DNA of 64,000 nucleotides from positions 55,093,447 through 55,157,446 of the forward strand of contig CM060191.1 in the NCBI GenBank assembly GCA_030549335.1, read 5' to 3'. This document shows positions 51,543-62,601 of the stretch, one piece after another; within the stretch, counting starts at the first letter, position 1, and the number at the start of each line of letters is the position of its first letter. The notes under the pieces are model-generated. The model did not search any database. It worked only from the letters and a program-made list of their open reading frames with translations, and was not told the DNA's origin. The position numbers and the translations under genes were made by a program. The stretch comes from Pontederia crassipes (Eukaryota; Streptophyta; Magnoliopsida; Commelinales; Pontederiaceae).

Positions 51543-53784
51543 TGTAACGCCCGAGAAATCGGAAAATTTAAAGAAAATAAAACTAAAAGATAAAAAGGGA
51601 AAGATAAAAGAATAGGAAGAGATAAATAGGGAATAAAGATTAGTTGGATTTGTTTTTCCAATAGAACTCGAATCAGATCTCTTCTCCTATATATAAGGGG
51701 TCAAAACGAAATAATTAGATCTTTTTTCCCTATACAAGCCGACCCTAAGTTTCTTCTTCACCGTTCGTGCATTTTTCTTTGTTCGTCCCTGACTCGCCGC
51801 CACTGACAGGAGACGTGCAGGAGGACGTGGGCACCGACGATCACGCACCTGAACCGAGAAGGACCGGCAGAGGAAGAGAAAGAAGAGGAAGAGGAAGATA
51901 GCGATAACAGTTTCTTGGACAGAAACTAAAAGGTATGGAACTAGGATAGATCCTTGATAGAATCTTGATTTTAAATTTGAAGCATGTTCTAGGTTGTTCC
52001 TGGTTATTGAATAATGTTCTATGATGTCAACTTGCGTCGGCCATGGTTGGAAAAGATGAACGGAACGCGAACTGCGCGTCCGCGCAATTTTTGCATAAGA
52101 AGAACCCGTCCCGAGTTCACTGGAACTCGACCCAAGCAGATCCTTCGCCGGACCGAGTTCGTAGGAACTCGGCCTGGATTCACCATTGCCGCGCTCGTCG
52201 AGCTCTGCAACCGGACGAACCTAGCCCGGGTTAAAGATGATCCAGATCGAGTTCTGCGTACCAAGAATAGTCGGACGTGACGATCGCCCCGACTCGATGA
52301 CAACCCGACCCGGCCCGGGTGTAACCCGAACCCGGCTCGGGTTTAACCTGATTTTTCGAAGATGATGACCGATGAACTCGGCCCGAGTTTTTCCCACTCG
52401 GCCCGAGTTTCGGCATTGATTAAGTCAATATTATGATGTTTAAATCATTGATTTATGTTCCTAATCCAGATCCTATTGATGTCTATGCTTATGTCAATAA
52501 TGTCCCTGATTTGTTCTTCATGATCATGTCTTTTATCCTGATTTAAATTTCTTATCAAGATGTGATTTGAATAATTAAAAGATGCAAGATAAAAGACGTA
52601 AATCGTTAAATGGAGAGCTTTTTATGATGGACTGGTAGGGCTGGAAATGAGCCGAGTCGTTTGTGAGCAACTCGTGGCTCAGCCTATTTTTTGCCTAGCT
52701 CGGCTCGGCCTATTATCAAAATAAGCCAGGCTAAAATATTAAATAAAGCCTATTTTCTTAAAGAGGCTTAGCCTTTTAATAATTGGTCTAGCCTTATAGC
52801 TTATCAGGCCAAGATTTATTAATATATTATATATAATTTTTAATCCTTCATTTTTAAAATCTTCAATTTTGAATTCAATATTACTATTTTTATTATATGT
52901 TTAGAAGAAATATATTAGTGGTGTCTCTTTTATTTAGTTCATATCTATTGTTTCTTTAGTAAATAAGATTTATTATATTTAATATAGTAGATCATTAAAA
53001 AATATGTTTGGCTTAACAGGCTAATAAGCTAGGCCAAGCATTAAAAGTTAATAAAATAAGTCAGACTAAGTTCATATTCATGGCTTGTTACAGACTATAG
53101 GCCAGGCTTAAATACTTTTATTTTGTAACAGACTTAGCCTATTTAAGCAGAAGCCTAGCTCGGCCTAGCTCGTGTCCAACCCTGACGACCAGGTTATGGA
53201 CTATCCTCTGACAGTTATGGGCTGACTACGGTCAGTTATGAGTTGGCTCTGTCAGTTATGATGATGATGATGATGGACGGGTTGAGGCAGGCCTCCCCAT
53301 GGATTGAAATATACCTCAAATAAGTCAAAGATGAAAATTAAGATGATGAAGAAGATGAACACATATGAATAAAGAATCTTTCTTATGATGTCCGGCTTTT
53401 GCCATTTTATGATGACTCTTTATGACCTTTTATTCATATGTCACTTTACATGTTTCTATTATTCTATTTATGATCATGATCCATTCTCCTTTTATATGAT
53501 GATGTTATTTTTATGATTCATGTCTAGTGTCATGATCTTATGATGATATTTATCTTATTTTCATACTGAGTTATAAAATTCATAGGGAGGTTCTCCCCTG
53601 CATATCTTATCTTTATTTTACTCTCTTTTATTGTTAATGATGATTAAGTCTTCCGCTTTTATCGATGTTGAGTTGAACAATCAAAGTCTTTATTTTGGTC
53701 AATAAGATGTACACGTAAGGATGATCCGTAGCATTTTCGAAGCGTATTCTACCACGTGTCGATGTGCGATTTGGGGGCATTACA
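51543..53784 (+). repeat. 5' LTR of the gypsy element (2242 bp, carries an insertion)
   Basis: It aligns with the 3' LTR from TGTAACG to TTACA. A TATA-like CTCCTATATATAAGG lies at about 51687. It contains a 547-bp insertion (52637-53183) and lacks about 190 bp present in the 3' LTR near 60130-60325. It has many CCCGAGTT / AACTCGGC motifs at 52110-52410. Confidence 0.9.
52637..53183. mobile_element. TIR (probable hAT) element inserted in the gypsy 5' LTR (547 bp)
   Basis: The ends are AGGGCTGGAAATGAGCCGAG and the inverse of AGGGTTGGACACGAGCTAGG. The body is rich in AGCCTA/TAGGCT and CTCGGC. The 3' LTR has the empty site (GGATTGGTGACGACC), so insertion happened after the gypsy element integrated. 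Comparison with the empty site shows no visible target duplication. Confidence 0.75.
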
Positions 53785-53788
53785 GTTA

Positions 53789-53800
53789 GGTATCAGAGCC
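53789..53800 (+). promoter_or_regulatory. Primer-binding site of the gypsy element
   Basis: GGTATCAGAGCC, four bases after the 5' LTR, is complementary to the 3' end of initiator methionine tRNA, the usual plant primer. Confidence 0.85.
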
Positions 53801-53944
53801 TAAAGTTAAGGCATTCTCATGTCCTAATATATGATGTCATAGTCTATGTGCAAGTGCCACAAGCAGTCACCGCGCCACCTGAAATCAAGTAAGTTTGTTT
53901 TGTCTCGTAAGATATAGGATGTTTTTCTAAATATAATGATGTAG

Positions 53945-56900
53945 ATGCCTCCACGCCGCGCACCTGTTACTAGAGCTTGGGGTCGGAGACGACCTCGATA
54001 TAGCGACAGGATTGGGAATCTATGACAAGAGGGGACGGATCAGAATGAGGTCCAGATAAGTCAGGCTCGTGCTGTGGAGTCAACAGTTCAGTCCCCACTG
54101 GTGCAACCCCCATCGTTACGGGCACCAACAATTCAACCCGTGCTGACACCTTCTGTTCAAGTTGCACCAGCCATGACGTCATCAGTTCAGTTTCCTTCTG
54201 TATATCCTCTGCTTGTACCACATACGCCACCAATGTCCTTTAAGGACACTATTCAAACATTCATGAAATTGCGCCCTCCAGAGTATGATGGCTTGGGCGA
54301 GTTTGACAAAGCTGAGAGATGATTGAGGACCATTAAAGAGAAGCTGCAACAAATGAACTGTGGTGAAGATAAGAAGGTCCTATTCGCCACCAGTGTTTTA
54401 ACTGAGGATGCATTAGACTGGTGGAGGACCGTGGTGGATACTAAATATGATGGGCAGAATGACGTTCCTTGGGAACGCTTCTGTGAGGCATTCAAGACAC
54501 GCTACTTTCCACCATACCAGTGTGCGCTGAAGAAGAGGGAATTCCTGCAACTGAGCCAGGTCATATGACAATGGCTAAATATCATGTCAAATTCATTCGT
54601 CTGGAGAGGTACAACACTCTCAAGATGAGTGACAGAGAGAAGGCAGATCATTTCTGACAGGGCTTAAACTCGACCATCAGGACCAGCACCTTAGCTGGCC
54701 AATGTGCTAATGTGAGTCTAGCAGTGGAATTAGCAACAACGATGGAAATGAACTATGCTAGAGAGCAACAAGAACTGAAAGATGTGAAAGGAAAAGCTCT
54801 CATGCAGCCCTTTGCACAGAACTAGTCTCGTTGGAATGACCGTCGTCAGAACCGAGGAGGACCCAATCATAGGAACCAACGTCGAGATCACAGAGCGAGG
54901 CCTTATGAACCTCGTAATGCTAACGGCTAACAACAGCCCCAGCGTCAAATAAAGATGATGAACATAAGTTAAGATGCTTATGATGAAGCAAATTTAGTCA
55001 TGACCATTTTTGCAGCCCCAACAACAGGCACATGGTACTGGTGCCTGTCCCCAGGTTCAACATCGGGGAATGTAGGATGAAGGCTGGAGTATGCTTGCAT
55101 TGTGGTCAACAAAGGCATCTCATTCGTGACTGTCCTACTAAGAAGGATGATCCCGCACCAGCTCAACGAGATGCAAGAGGCGAAAATAATATGGTGCGTG
55201 GAAGAGTCTTCCATCTGGAAGAAGATGCAGTATCGGCAGACGCCGAAGTCATTAGAGGTACACTGTCCATAGCCGATCTTCCTACTACAGTTTTATTTGA
55301 TTCAGGTGCATCGCACTCTTTTATATCTAAAGGCTGTGATACTCTTTAAGCTTACCTCTATATGAAATAAGTCACCCTATGAAGATAATTACTCATATGG
55401 GAATGCTCTACGCCACTAAGTACCTTCCTGAGGTACCAGTAGAGATATAAGGCAAGAATTTTTTCGCAGACTTGGTAACCATTTCGATGACGGACTACGA
55501 TGTCATTCTTGGTATGGATTGGCTATCCTATTATGATGTAGTCGTACTATGCAAACATAAGAAGGTGATCATTGGTACTCAAGGTGAACGCAAGGCCACC
55601 GTCCGAGGTACCACGGAAAAAGATGAGAATGTTATCATATCTGCCATGAAAGCACAAAGAATGATACAAAAGGGATGCAGATGTTTTCTTGCAAATGTGA
55701 TGAAGACGGACAACCCAGGGACCCAACTACAATAATTGGACGTAGTTCGGAAATTTTCGAATGTCTTTCCTGATGACATATCCGAATTACCACCCCCATG
55801 AGAGATTAATTTTCGGATCAATCTCCTTCTAGGCACTGCCTCAATCTCGAAGGCCCCCTACAGAATGGCACCGGCCGAGATGCATGAATTGAAGAAGCAA
55901 ATTCAGGAAGTTTTAGACAAGGAGTTTATCAGGCCGAGCGTATCTCCCTGGGATGCACCAGTACTATTTGTCAAGAAGAAGGACGACTTTCTGAGGCTGT
56001 GCATTGACTACCAGATGTTGAATAAAGTCACAGTCAAGAACAAATATCCTCTACCGCAGATCGACGACCTCTTCGATCAACTCTCAAACGCTGCGGTATT
56101 TTCTAAGATCGACTTACAAAGTGGGTACCACCAGCTTAGAGTGGCTGATGAAGATGTATAGAAGATGGCTTTTCGATCAAGGTATGGTCACTATAAATTT
56201 CTAGTGATGCCTTTTGGACTGACGAATGCCCCTGCAGCTTTCATGGATCTCATGAACCGAGTGTTCAGACCATACTTGGACCAATTTGTGATCGTCTTTG
56301 TAGATGACATCCTGATCTATTTGGAAAATGAAAAACAACACAAGGAACACTTGAAGATAGTTTTGGAAAAGTTAAGGTAACACAAACTATATGGCAAATT
56401 ATCAAAGTGTGAGTTCTGGCTTGATCGGATTATGTTTCTTGGACACAATCTCGAAGAAGGGCATTTCTGTAGATCCTTCCAAGGTAGAACTGGTATCCCA
56501 CTGGCTAAGACTAAAACATGCCACTGAAATCCGCAGCTTCCTCGTATTGATAGATTATTACCGCAGGTTCATCAATAATTTTTCAAAGATAGCATCCCCC
56601 TTGACGAACCTAACAAAGAAGGGAGTGAAGTACTTATGGACACAGAAATGCGAAGACAATTTCCAAGAACTGAAGGCCAAACTGACCACTGCACCCATAC
56701 TCACAATTCTAAAAGGTACAGATGGGTATGTGGTGTACAATGATGCTTGTGGTACCGGACTAGGATGCGTGCTCATGCAACATGGGAAGGTGGTCGCATA
56801 TGCATTTAGGCAACTGAAGAAGCATGAGGTGAACTACCCAACTCACGACCTTGAATTGGCAGCGGTAGTCTTCGCATTGAAGATTTGGCGACACTACCTT

Positions 56901-58600
56901 TATGGGGTAGAGTTTGAGGTGTTCACCGATCATAAGAGCCTCAAGTACTTCTCTCAGCGAGACCTTAATATGAGACAACGAAGATGGATGAAATATTTGA
57001 AAGACTATGAGTTAGTCATTAATTACCAGGTAAGGCGAACTCAGTTACAGATGCACTCAGTCACAAGTGGAAAGGCTTACTAGCTCATATGATGATGGGT
57101 ATGTATAAGATGATGAAGGAGCTAAGCTTATGGAAGCCAAGGCATGGAAGAAATGGAGCAGTACTGATGATGCACCAGATACAATTGAATTTGGTGGATA
57201 TGATTATTAAGGCTCAGGCTCAAAATCCTGAGTATGCAAAGATGTTAGGAAGATGTCAGAAAGAATAAGTAGATTTCAAACTCTCAATAGATGGTGGGAT
57301 CTGATACAAAAATCTTCTTTGGGTGCCAAGTGATGAAACACTTAAAAGAGAAGTGATGGATGAATGTCATAAGTCTGAATTTGTGATCCATCTGGACAGC
57401 ACTAAGATGTACACGGATGTGCAAAGGACCTTATGACGGAATGACATGAAGTGAGAGATTGCTGAATATATTTCCAAGTGCATGGTCTGCCAACAGGTAA
57501 AAGTGGAACATCAGAAGCCTTATGATTTCACAGTGGAAGTGAGAGGATATTTCCATGAATTTTATAACATGCTTACCCTGCACCCAGAAGGGACATGATG
57601 CCATATGGGTGATTGTGGACCGGTTAACGAAGTCTACACACTTTCTACCCATAAAGTCAAAACAATCAGTGCAGAGCCTTATGGATCTATATGTATATGA
57701 GATAATCAGACTTCATTTGATCCCCACCTCCAGTGTATCAGATAGGGATCCAAAGTTTACAGTCAGATTCTGGAGAGGCCTACATGACTCTTTTGAAATG
57801 AGGCTGAATTACAGTACGACATTCCATCCATAAACGGACGGTCAGACTGAAAGAACCATCCAAACGATTGAAGATATGTTAAGAGCTTGTGCCCTTGACT
57901 ATAAGGGCAACTGGGATGATCACCTACCATTCGTCGAGTTTGCTTATAATAATAGCTACCATTCCAGCATTCGTACGGCTCCTTTTGTAGCCTTGTATAG
58001 GAGACTATGTCGTTCACCTGCATGCTGGAATGAGGTAGGTGAAAGGAAGGTTTTGGATGCTAAGGAGCTGACAAGAGGAATATTCAGCAAGAGTCGAGTT
58101 GATACAAGAAAGGATGAAGGCAACAAGTTTGTCAAAAGTTTTATGCTGATAGAGAACGACGTGAACAAAGTTTTTAGACCGGTGACCAAGTACTCCTAAA
58201 GGTTTCCCCAACCAAGAGAGTGATGAGATTCAGTAAAAGAGGAAAGCTCAGTCCAAGATATGTTGGTCCATTCGAGGTACTTGAACTAGTTGGAGAGGGT
58301 GCTTGCAGATTAGCATTACCTTCATCCTATGGGCGAGTTCATAATGTGTTCCACGTCTCTATGCTCCGGAGGTACAAACATGATGATGCAAATGTTATAC
58401 GATATCAAGAACCCAATATCAAAGATAACTTGACCTACGAGGAGCAACCCATCTAGATTCTAGAGACCAAGGTCCGACGTCATAACAATAAGGATGTACC
58501 ACTAGTCAAGGTGGCTTGGAGCCATCACGAGGTGACGAAGCAACTTGGGAGCTCGAGTCTGATATGCGAAGGGAATTTCTCACATTATTTGGTAAGTCAT
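53945..58600 (+). pseudogene. Decayed gypsy gag-pol polyprotein
   Basis: Starts MPPRRAPVTRAWGRRRP at 53945. Gag core at 54360-54560 (LTEDALDWWRTVVD, VPWERFCEAFKTRYFPP). Zinc knuckle CLHCGQQRHLIRDCP at about 55096. Aspartic protease VLFDSGASHSFIS at about 55300 and YDVILGMDWLSYYDV at 55498. Reverse transcriptase 55865-56380 ([41 protein letters not shown]). RNase H at about 56720-56970. Integrase 57470-58020 (MNFITCLPCTQKGHDAIWVI, VDRLTKSTHFLP). The C-terminal segment at 58220-58600 (LSPRYVGPFEVLE, VFHVSMLRRYK, KVAWSHHEV) looks like the region leading into a chromodomain. Stops at 54023, 54320, 55347, 56160, 56378 and elsewhere, plus frame changes. Confidence 0.88.
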
Positions 58601-58648
58601 GACTTCTAACTGAATTCGAGAATGAATTTTATTTTAAGGGGTTTATGA

Positions 58649-60490
58649 TGTAACGCTCGAGAAATCGAAAAAATTAAAGAAAAGAAAACTAAAAGATAAA
58701 AAGGGAAAGATAAAAGAATAGGAAGAGATAAATAGGGAATAAAGTCTAGTTGGATTTGTTTTTCCAATAGAACTCGGATCAGATCTCTTCTCCTATATAT
58801 ATGGTGTCAAAACGAAACAATTAGGTCATTTTTCCCTACACAAGCCGGCCCTAAGTTTTTTCTCCACCGTTCGTGTGCTTTTCCTTGTTCGGCTTGTTCG
58901 TCCCTGATCCGCCGCCGCCGACAGGAGACGTGCAGGAGGACGTGGGCACCGACGATCACACACCTGAACCGAGAAGGACCGGTAGAGGAAGAGGAAGACA
59001 ACGATAATAGTTTCTTGGACAGAAACTAAAAGGTATGGAACAAGGATAGATCCGTGATAGAATCTTAATTTTAGACTTGAAGCATGTTCTACGTTATTTC
59101 TGGTTATTGAATAATGTTCTATGATGTCAACTTGTGGCGGCCATGGTCGGAAAAGATGAACGGAACGCAAACTACGCATCCACGCAGTTTCTACTAAGAA
59201 GAACCCGGCCCGAGTTCACTGGAACTCAGCCCGGGCAGGTCCTTTGCCAGACCGAGTTCGTAGGAACTCGACCCAGATCCACCATTGCCGCGCTCGCCAA
59301 GCTCTGCAACCGGACGAACCCGGCCCGGATTGAAGACGACCCGAACCGAGTTCTGCGTACCAAGAATAGTCGAGCGTGATGGTCGCCCCAACTCGATGAC
59401 GACCAGACCCGGCCCGGGTTTAACCTGATTTTTCCAAAGATGATGACCGAGAACTCGGCCCGAGTTTTCCCCACTCGGCCCGGGTTCTGGCATTGATTAA
59501 GTCAATTTTATGATGTTTAAATTCTTGATTTATGTTCCTAATCCAGATCCTAATGATGTATGTGCTTATGTCAATAATGCCCCTAATTTGTTCTCCATGA
59601 TCATGTCTTTTATCCTGATTTAAAATTCTTATCAAGATGTGATTTTATGAATTAAAAGATGCAAGATAAAAGACGTAAATCGTTAAATGGAGAGCTCTTT
59701 TATGATGGATTGGTGACGACCAGGTTATGGGTTGTCCTCGGACAGTTATGGGCTGACTACGGTCAGTGATGTGCTGGTTCTGCTAGTTATGATGATGATA
59801 ATGGACGAGTTGAGGCAGGCCTCCCCATAGGTTGAAATATACCTCAAATAAGTCAAAGATGAAAACTAAGATGATGAAGAAGATGAACATATATGAATAA
59901 AAAATCTTTTTTATGATGTCCGACTTTTGTCATTTTATGATGACTCTTTATGACCTTTTATTCATATGTCTCTTTACATATTTCTATCATTCTATTTATG
60001 ATCATGATCCATTCTCCTCTTATATGATGATGTTATTTTTATGATTCATGTCTACTATCATGATCTTATGATGATATTTATCTTACTTTCATACTGAGTT
60101 ATAAAATTCATAAGGAGGTTTTCCCTACATGTTCTTAAATGCAGGCCAATGTTAGAATGATCAAGGTGGCCAACGGTGACAGATCGAGTTCGTAGGTGGC
60201 TGCACATGGTTTTCGAGTCCTTTAGATGATGGATAGCTTTTTTCCTTCTTTTTATTACTTGATGTATTAGCTTTTCTTTGGACTCCTATGAAATTATTTA
60301 TCAGTCTTTCACTTATCATGATGTTACTCTCTTTTATTATTAATGATGATTAAGTATTCCGCTTTTGTCGATGTTGAGTTGACTAGTTAAAGTCTTTATT
60401 TTGGTCAATAAGATGTACACGTAAGGATGACCCGTAGCGTTTTCGAAGTGTATTCTGTCACGTGGCGGGATACGATTTGGGGGCGTTACA
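58649..60490 (+). repeat. 3' LTR of the gypsy element (1842 bp)
   Basis: It starts TGTAACGCTCGAGAAATCG after AAGGGGTTTATGA and ends GGGGGCGTTACA. A TATA-like CTCCTATATATATGG lies at about 58789. The extra segment at about 60130-60325 is missing from the 5' LTR. Confidence 0.9.
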
Positions 60491-60495
60491 CAAAT

Positions 60496-60889
60496 TTTCT
60501 AGATTTCTTCTCTATCTGAAGATATCATGTCACTGATGGACGAACATTCCACGTTTGTAGTAGCTTGGCAAACTCTCCATTAAACTTTTGGTGCTCCATC
60601 TCATACAAGGATACTTGCAACTTACCATGCAATTGTAGAATTTGAAGAAAGATGACTCTTTGATTTCTTCCTTTTCTTAGCATGCCAAGTTTCTTGTCGA
60701 TGAACTTGTTGCAGTAGGACGCTCCATATCGTGCCAAGCTTCAATGCTATCATTTTTAATAATTTTGTTAATGAATTCCATGACAATATCTCCTTTATCT
60801 CCGCAAGAGCAAAAGTTGAGTTATATGCATAACTTCATAGCATATGATGAGTCATAAAATCCATATTCAACAACATCAAACTATTGCTA
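60496..60889. other. Flank of the gypsy element, no gene recognised
   Basis: A 70-residue minus-strand frame (60525-60737) has no recognisable features. It may be part of the older element into which the gypsy copy inserted. Confidence 0.4.
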
Positions 60890-62060
60890 TGGAGTTTTTT
60901 TCCTCCCGCTCCCCATCGTGCTCAATCTGCACCTACATATGTTCATCCTACTTCAACTACTAGCCCTCATGGATCCTTTTAAGTCATGTGGTCGTAGTCA
61001 GCGACCTCAATGTGATCCTTGACCAGTACATGGCTCTTTGGACGCAACCCTTACAAATGGAAGTTTCATGGTACGCTAGTGGTGCCTTCATTCCTCTCCA
61101 ACTTCATTTCATGGCACAACGCATCACATGACTCCTGATCATAGATGCACAACTTTATCATGGATCCGATCAAGTTCAACTTGGCAATGGTATGCATGTT
61201 CTTATTTCTCATGTTGGTCTCATCATCCTCTTTCATTCTTCTTTTATTGAAGGGTTAATTCATTAAGCCTCCCTTTAATTATAACGATTTTTTGTGTCTG
61301 CTCCTAATATATGAACTTACCATAGTACTCCCTAAATTATGTCAAGATTTTCACTTTAGTCCATCCACCATATTTTGTTAAATTTCTCTATTTTTTATTT
61401 TTCAATTTATTATATGACTAAATTATCCTCCTGCAACTTGAAATAAATGTCCACTTTTTTCTTCGTCGAGGGCATATTAGTCATTTAATAAATTGAAAAA
61501 ATAAAAATAACAGAAAAGTTAACAGTATATGACGGATGGACTAAAGTGAAAATCATGGCATAGTTTAGGGGATGCTTTAGTAAGTTCATAAATTATGGAT
61601 AGATATGAAAAATCGTTATAGTTCTGGGGAGTTTTAAGGAATTAACACTTTATTTAATGTGCTTCATGTTCCATCTCATTCATTTGTTATATGTTCAATG
61701 ACTTGCCATTGACAACAAATGCTCTGTTGAATTTTATCCCTTTGCTTTGCTATCAAGGACCTGCAAACCAACTGTCTACTTCTTCAAGGACATGCTAAAG
61801 ATAGTCTCTGCGTTCTTCTTAGTTCGGTGTCTTCCACTTCATCATCTTCTCTTGCAACAATTAGTCCTCCCCTTGATCGTTGTCACCAACATTTAGGTCA
61901 TCCCTTCAGTTGCTTTAGTCATAATCTTCTTGCTGCTTTTCAACTTTGGCCTACCCCTACTTCAATCACTCATGTTTGTGAAGCTTGTCAACAAGGAAAA
62001 GCTATTTGCTTGACACTTCCTCCTACTATGACAAGAATTAGCAAACATTTTCAATAGTTC
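60890..62060 (+). pseudogene. Copia pol remnant (protease to pre-integrase; Retrofit/Ivana-like)
   Basis: Plus-strand fragments: THHMTPDH-like, then LYHGSDQVQLGNGMHVLISHVG at about 61150-61220 (protease to linker); FNVLHVPSHSF after the MITE at about 61655; CSVEFYPFAF at about 61725 and RCHQHLGHPFSCFSHNLLAAF, CEACQQGKAI at 61880-62010 (pre-integrase zinc-binding region). A MITE interrupts it at 61252-61648. Frames are broken throughout. Confidence 0.75.
61252..61648. mobile_element. MITE (Mutator-like, 397 bp) inside the copia remnant
   Basis: The inverted ends GGGTTAATTCATTAAG... and ...AAGGAATTAACAC share about 40 bp with some differences (both include ATAACGATTTTT). The flanks TTTATTGAA (61243-61251) and TTTATTTAA (61649-61657) form a 9-bp target duplication with one change, the size made by Mutator-like transposases. 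Removing it rejoins copia sequence at HSSFI and FNVLHVPS. Confidence 0.8.
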
Positions 62061-62340
62061 ATGTATGGGGCATGTTCCTACAAACGTACGTGATGGTCAT
62101 CATTTTTTTTGTTCCTTTTCGATGATATTCAAAATTTATTTGGTTGTATCCATTGTAACAAAAGTTTGATGTTTGTTTACGCTTTCTTTCATTTAATGCT
62201 TATGTTGAATGGCTCACATATAAAATATCGTGATATGAGGAGCACGAAAATGGCAGAAAATATTATGTTTCGTGTAAAAGGGCTACGTATGAAGAGTGGT
62301 TGCTCCTAATCGTCTGTATGCCCCTACATAAAGCGATTAT
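62061..62340. other. AT-rich, no gene recognised
   Basis: It probably continues the decayed copia element. The short plus-strand frame at 62109-62309 (KSLMFVYAFFHLML) has no clear domain. Confidence 0.35.
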
Positions 62341-62601
62341 GTAATGCACGAGAATTCAAAAGAGGAAGGAAAAAGAGGAGAAAAAGGAAAAGAAAAAAAA
62401 AGATAAAAACCAAAAAGGGGAAAGATAAAATCTAGAACAGATCTAAGGAGGAGTTTGTTTCCAACCAAAACTCTGATAAACTTTTCCTATAAATAGGAGG
62501 CCTAATCAAACAAATCAACCTCTTTATATTCCACCAGCCAGTCCTAGATTTTCTCCTCTATTACGTGCATCCTTCTCGTTTTCCTTCGTCCCTGACACGC
62601 C
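62341..62601 (+). repeat. 5' part of a gypsy LTR related to 51543
   Basis: TGTAATGCACGAGAATTC, purine-rich GGAAAAAGAGGAG, TCCTATAAATAGGAGGCC, then GTCCTAGATTTTCTCC and CCTTCGTCCCTGACACGCCGCC follow the same order as the first 380 bp of the gypsy LTR at 51543 (CCCTAAGTTTCTTC..., TCGTCCCTGACTCGCCGCC). It is cut off by the next element at 62602. Confidence 0.65.

Larger units (their letters stand above)
51543..60490 (+). mobile_element. Ty3/gypsy retrotransposon with long LTRs (Tekay/Del-like)
   Basis: LTRs 51543-53784 and 58649-60490 both start TGTAACGC(C/T)CGAGAAATCG and end GGGGGC(A/G)TTACA. The flanks CAACT (51538-51542) and CAAAT (60491-60495) are a 5-bp target duplication with one change. 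The primer site GGTATCAGAGCC at 53789 fits initiator methionine tRNA. Between the LTRs: gag, zinc knuckle, protease, reverse transcriptase, RNase H, integrase and a chromodomain-like tail, the gypsy order. Long LTRs with a chromodomain-like end suggest the Tekay/Del lineage. Numerous stops make it non-autonomous now. Confidence 0.92.
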
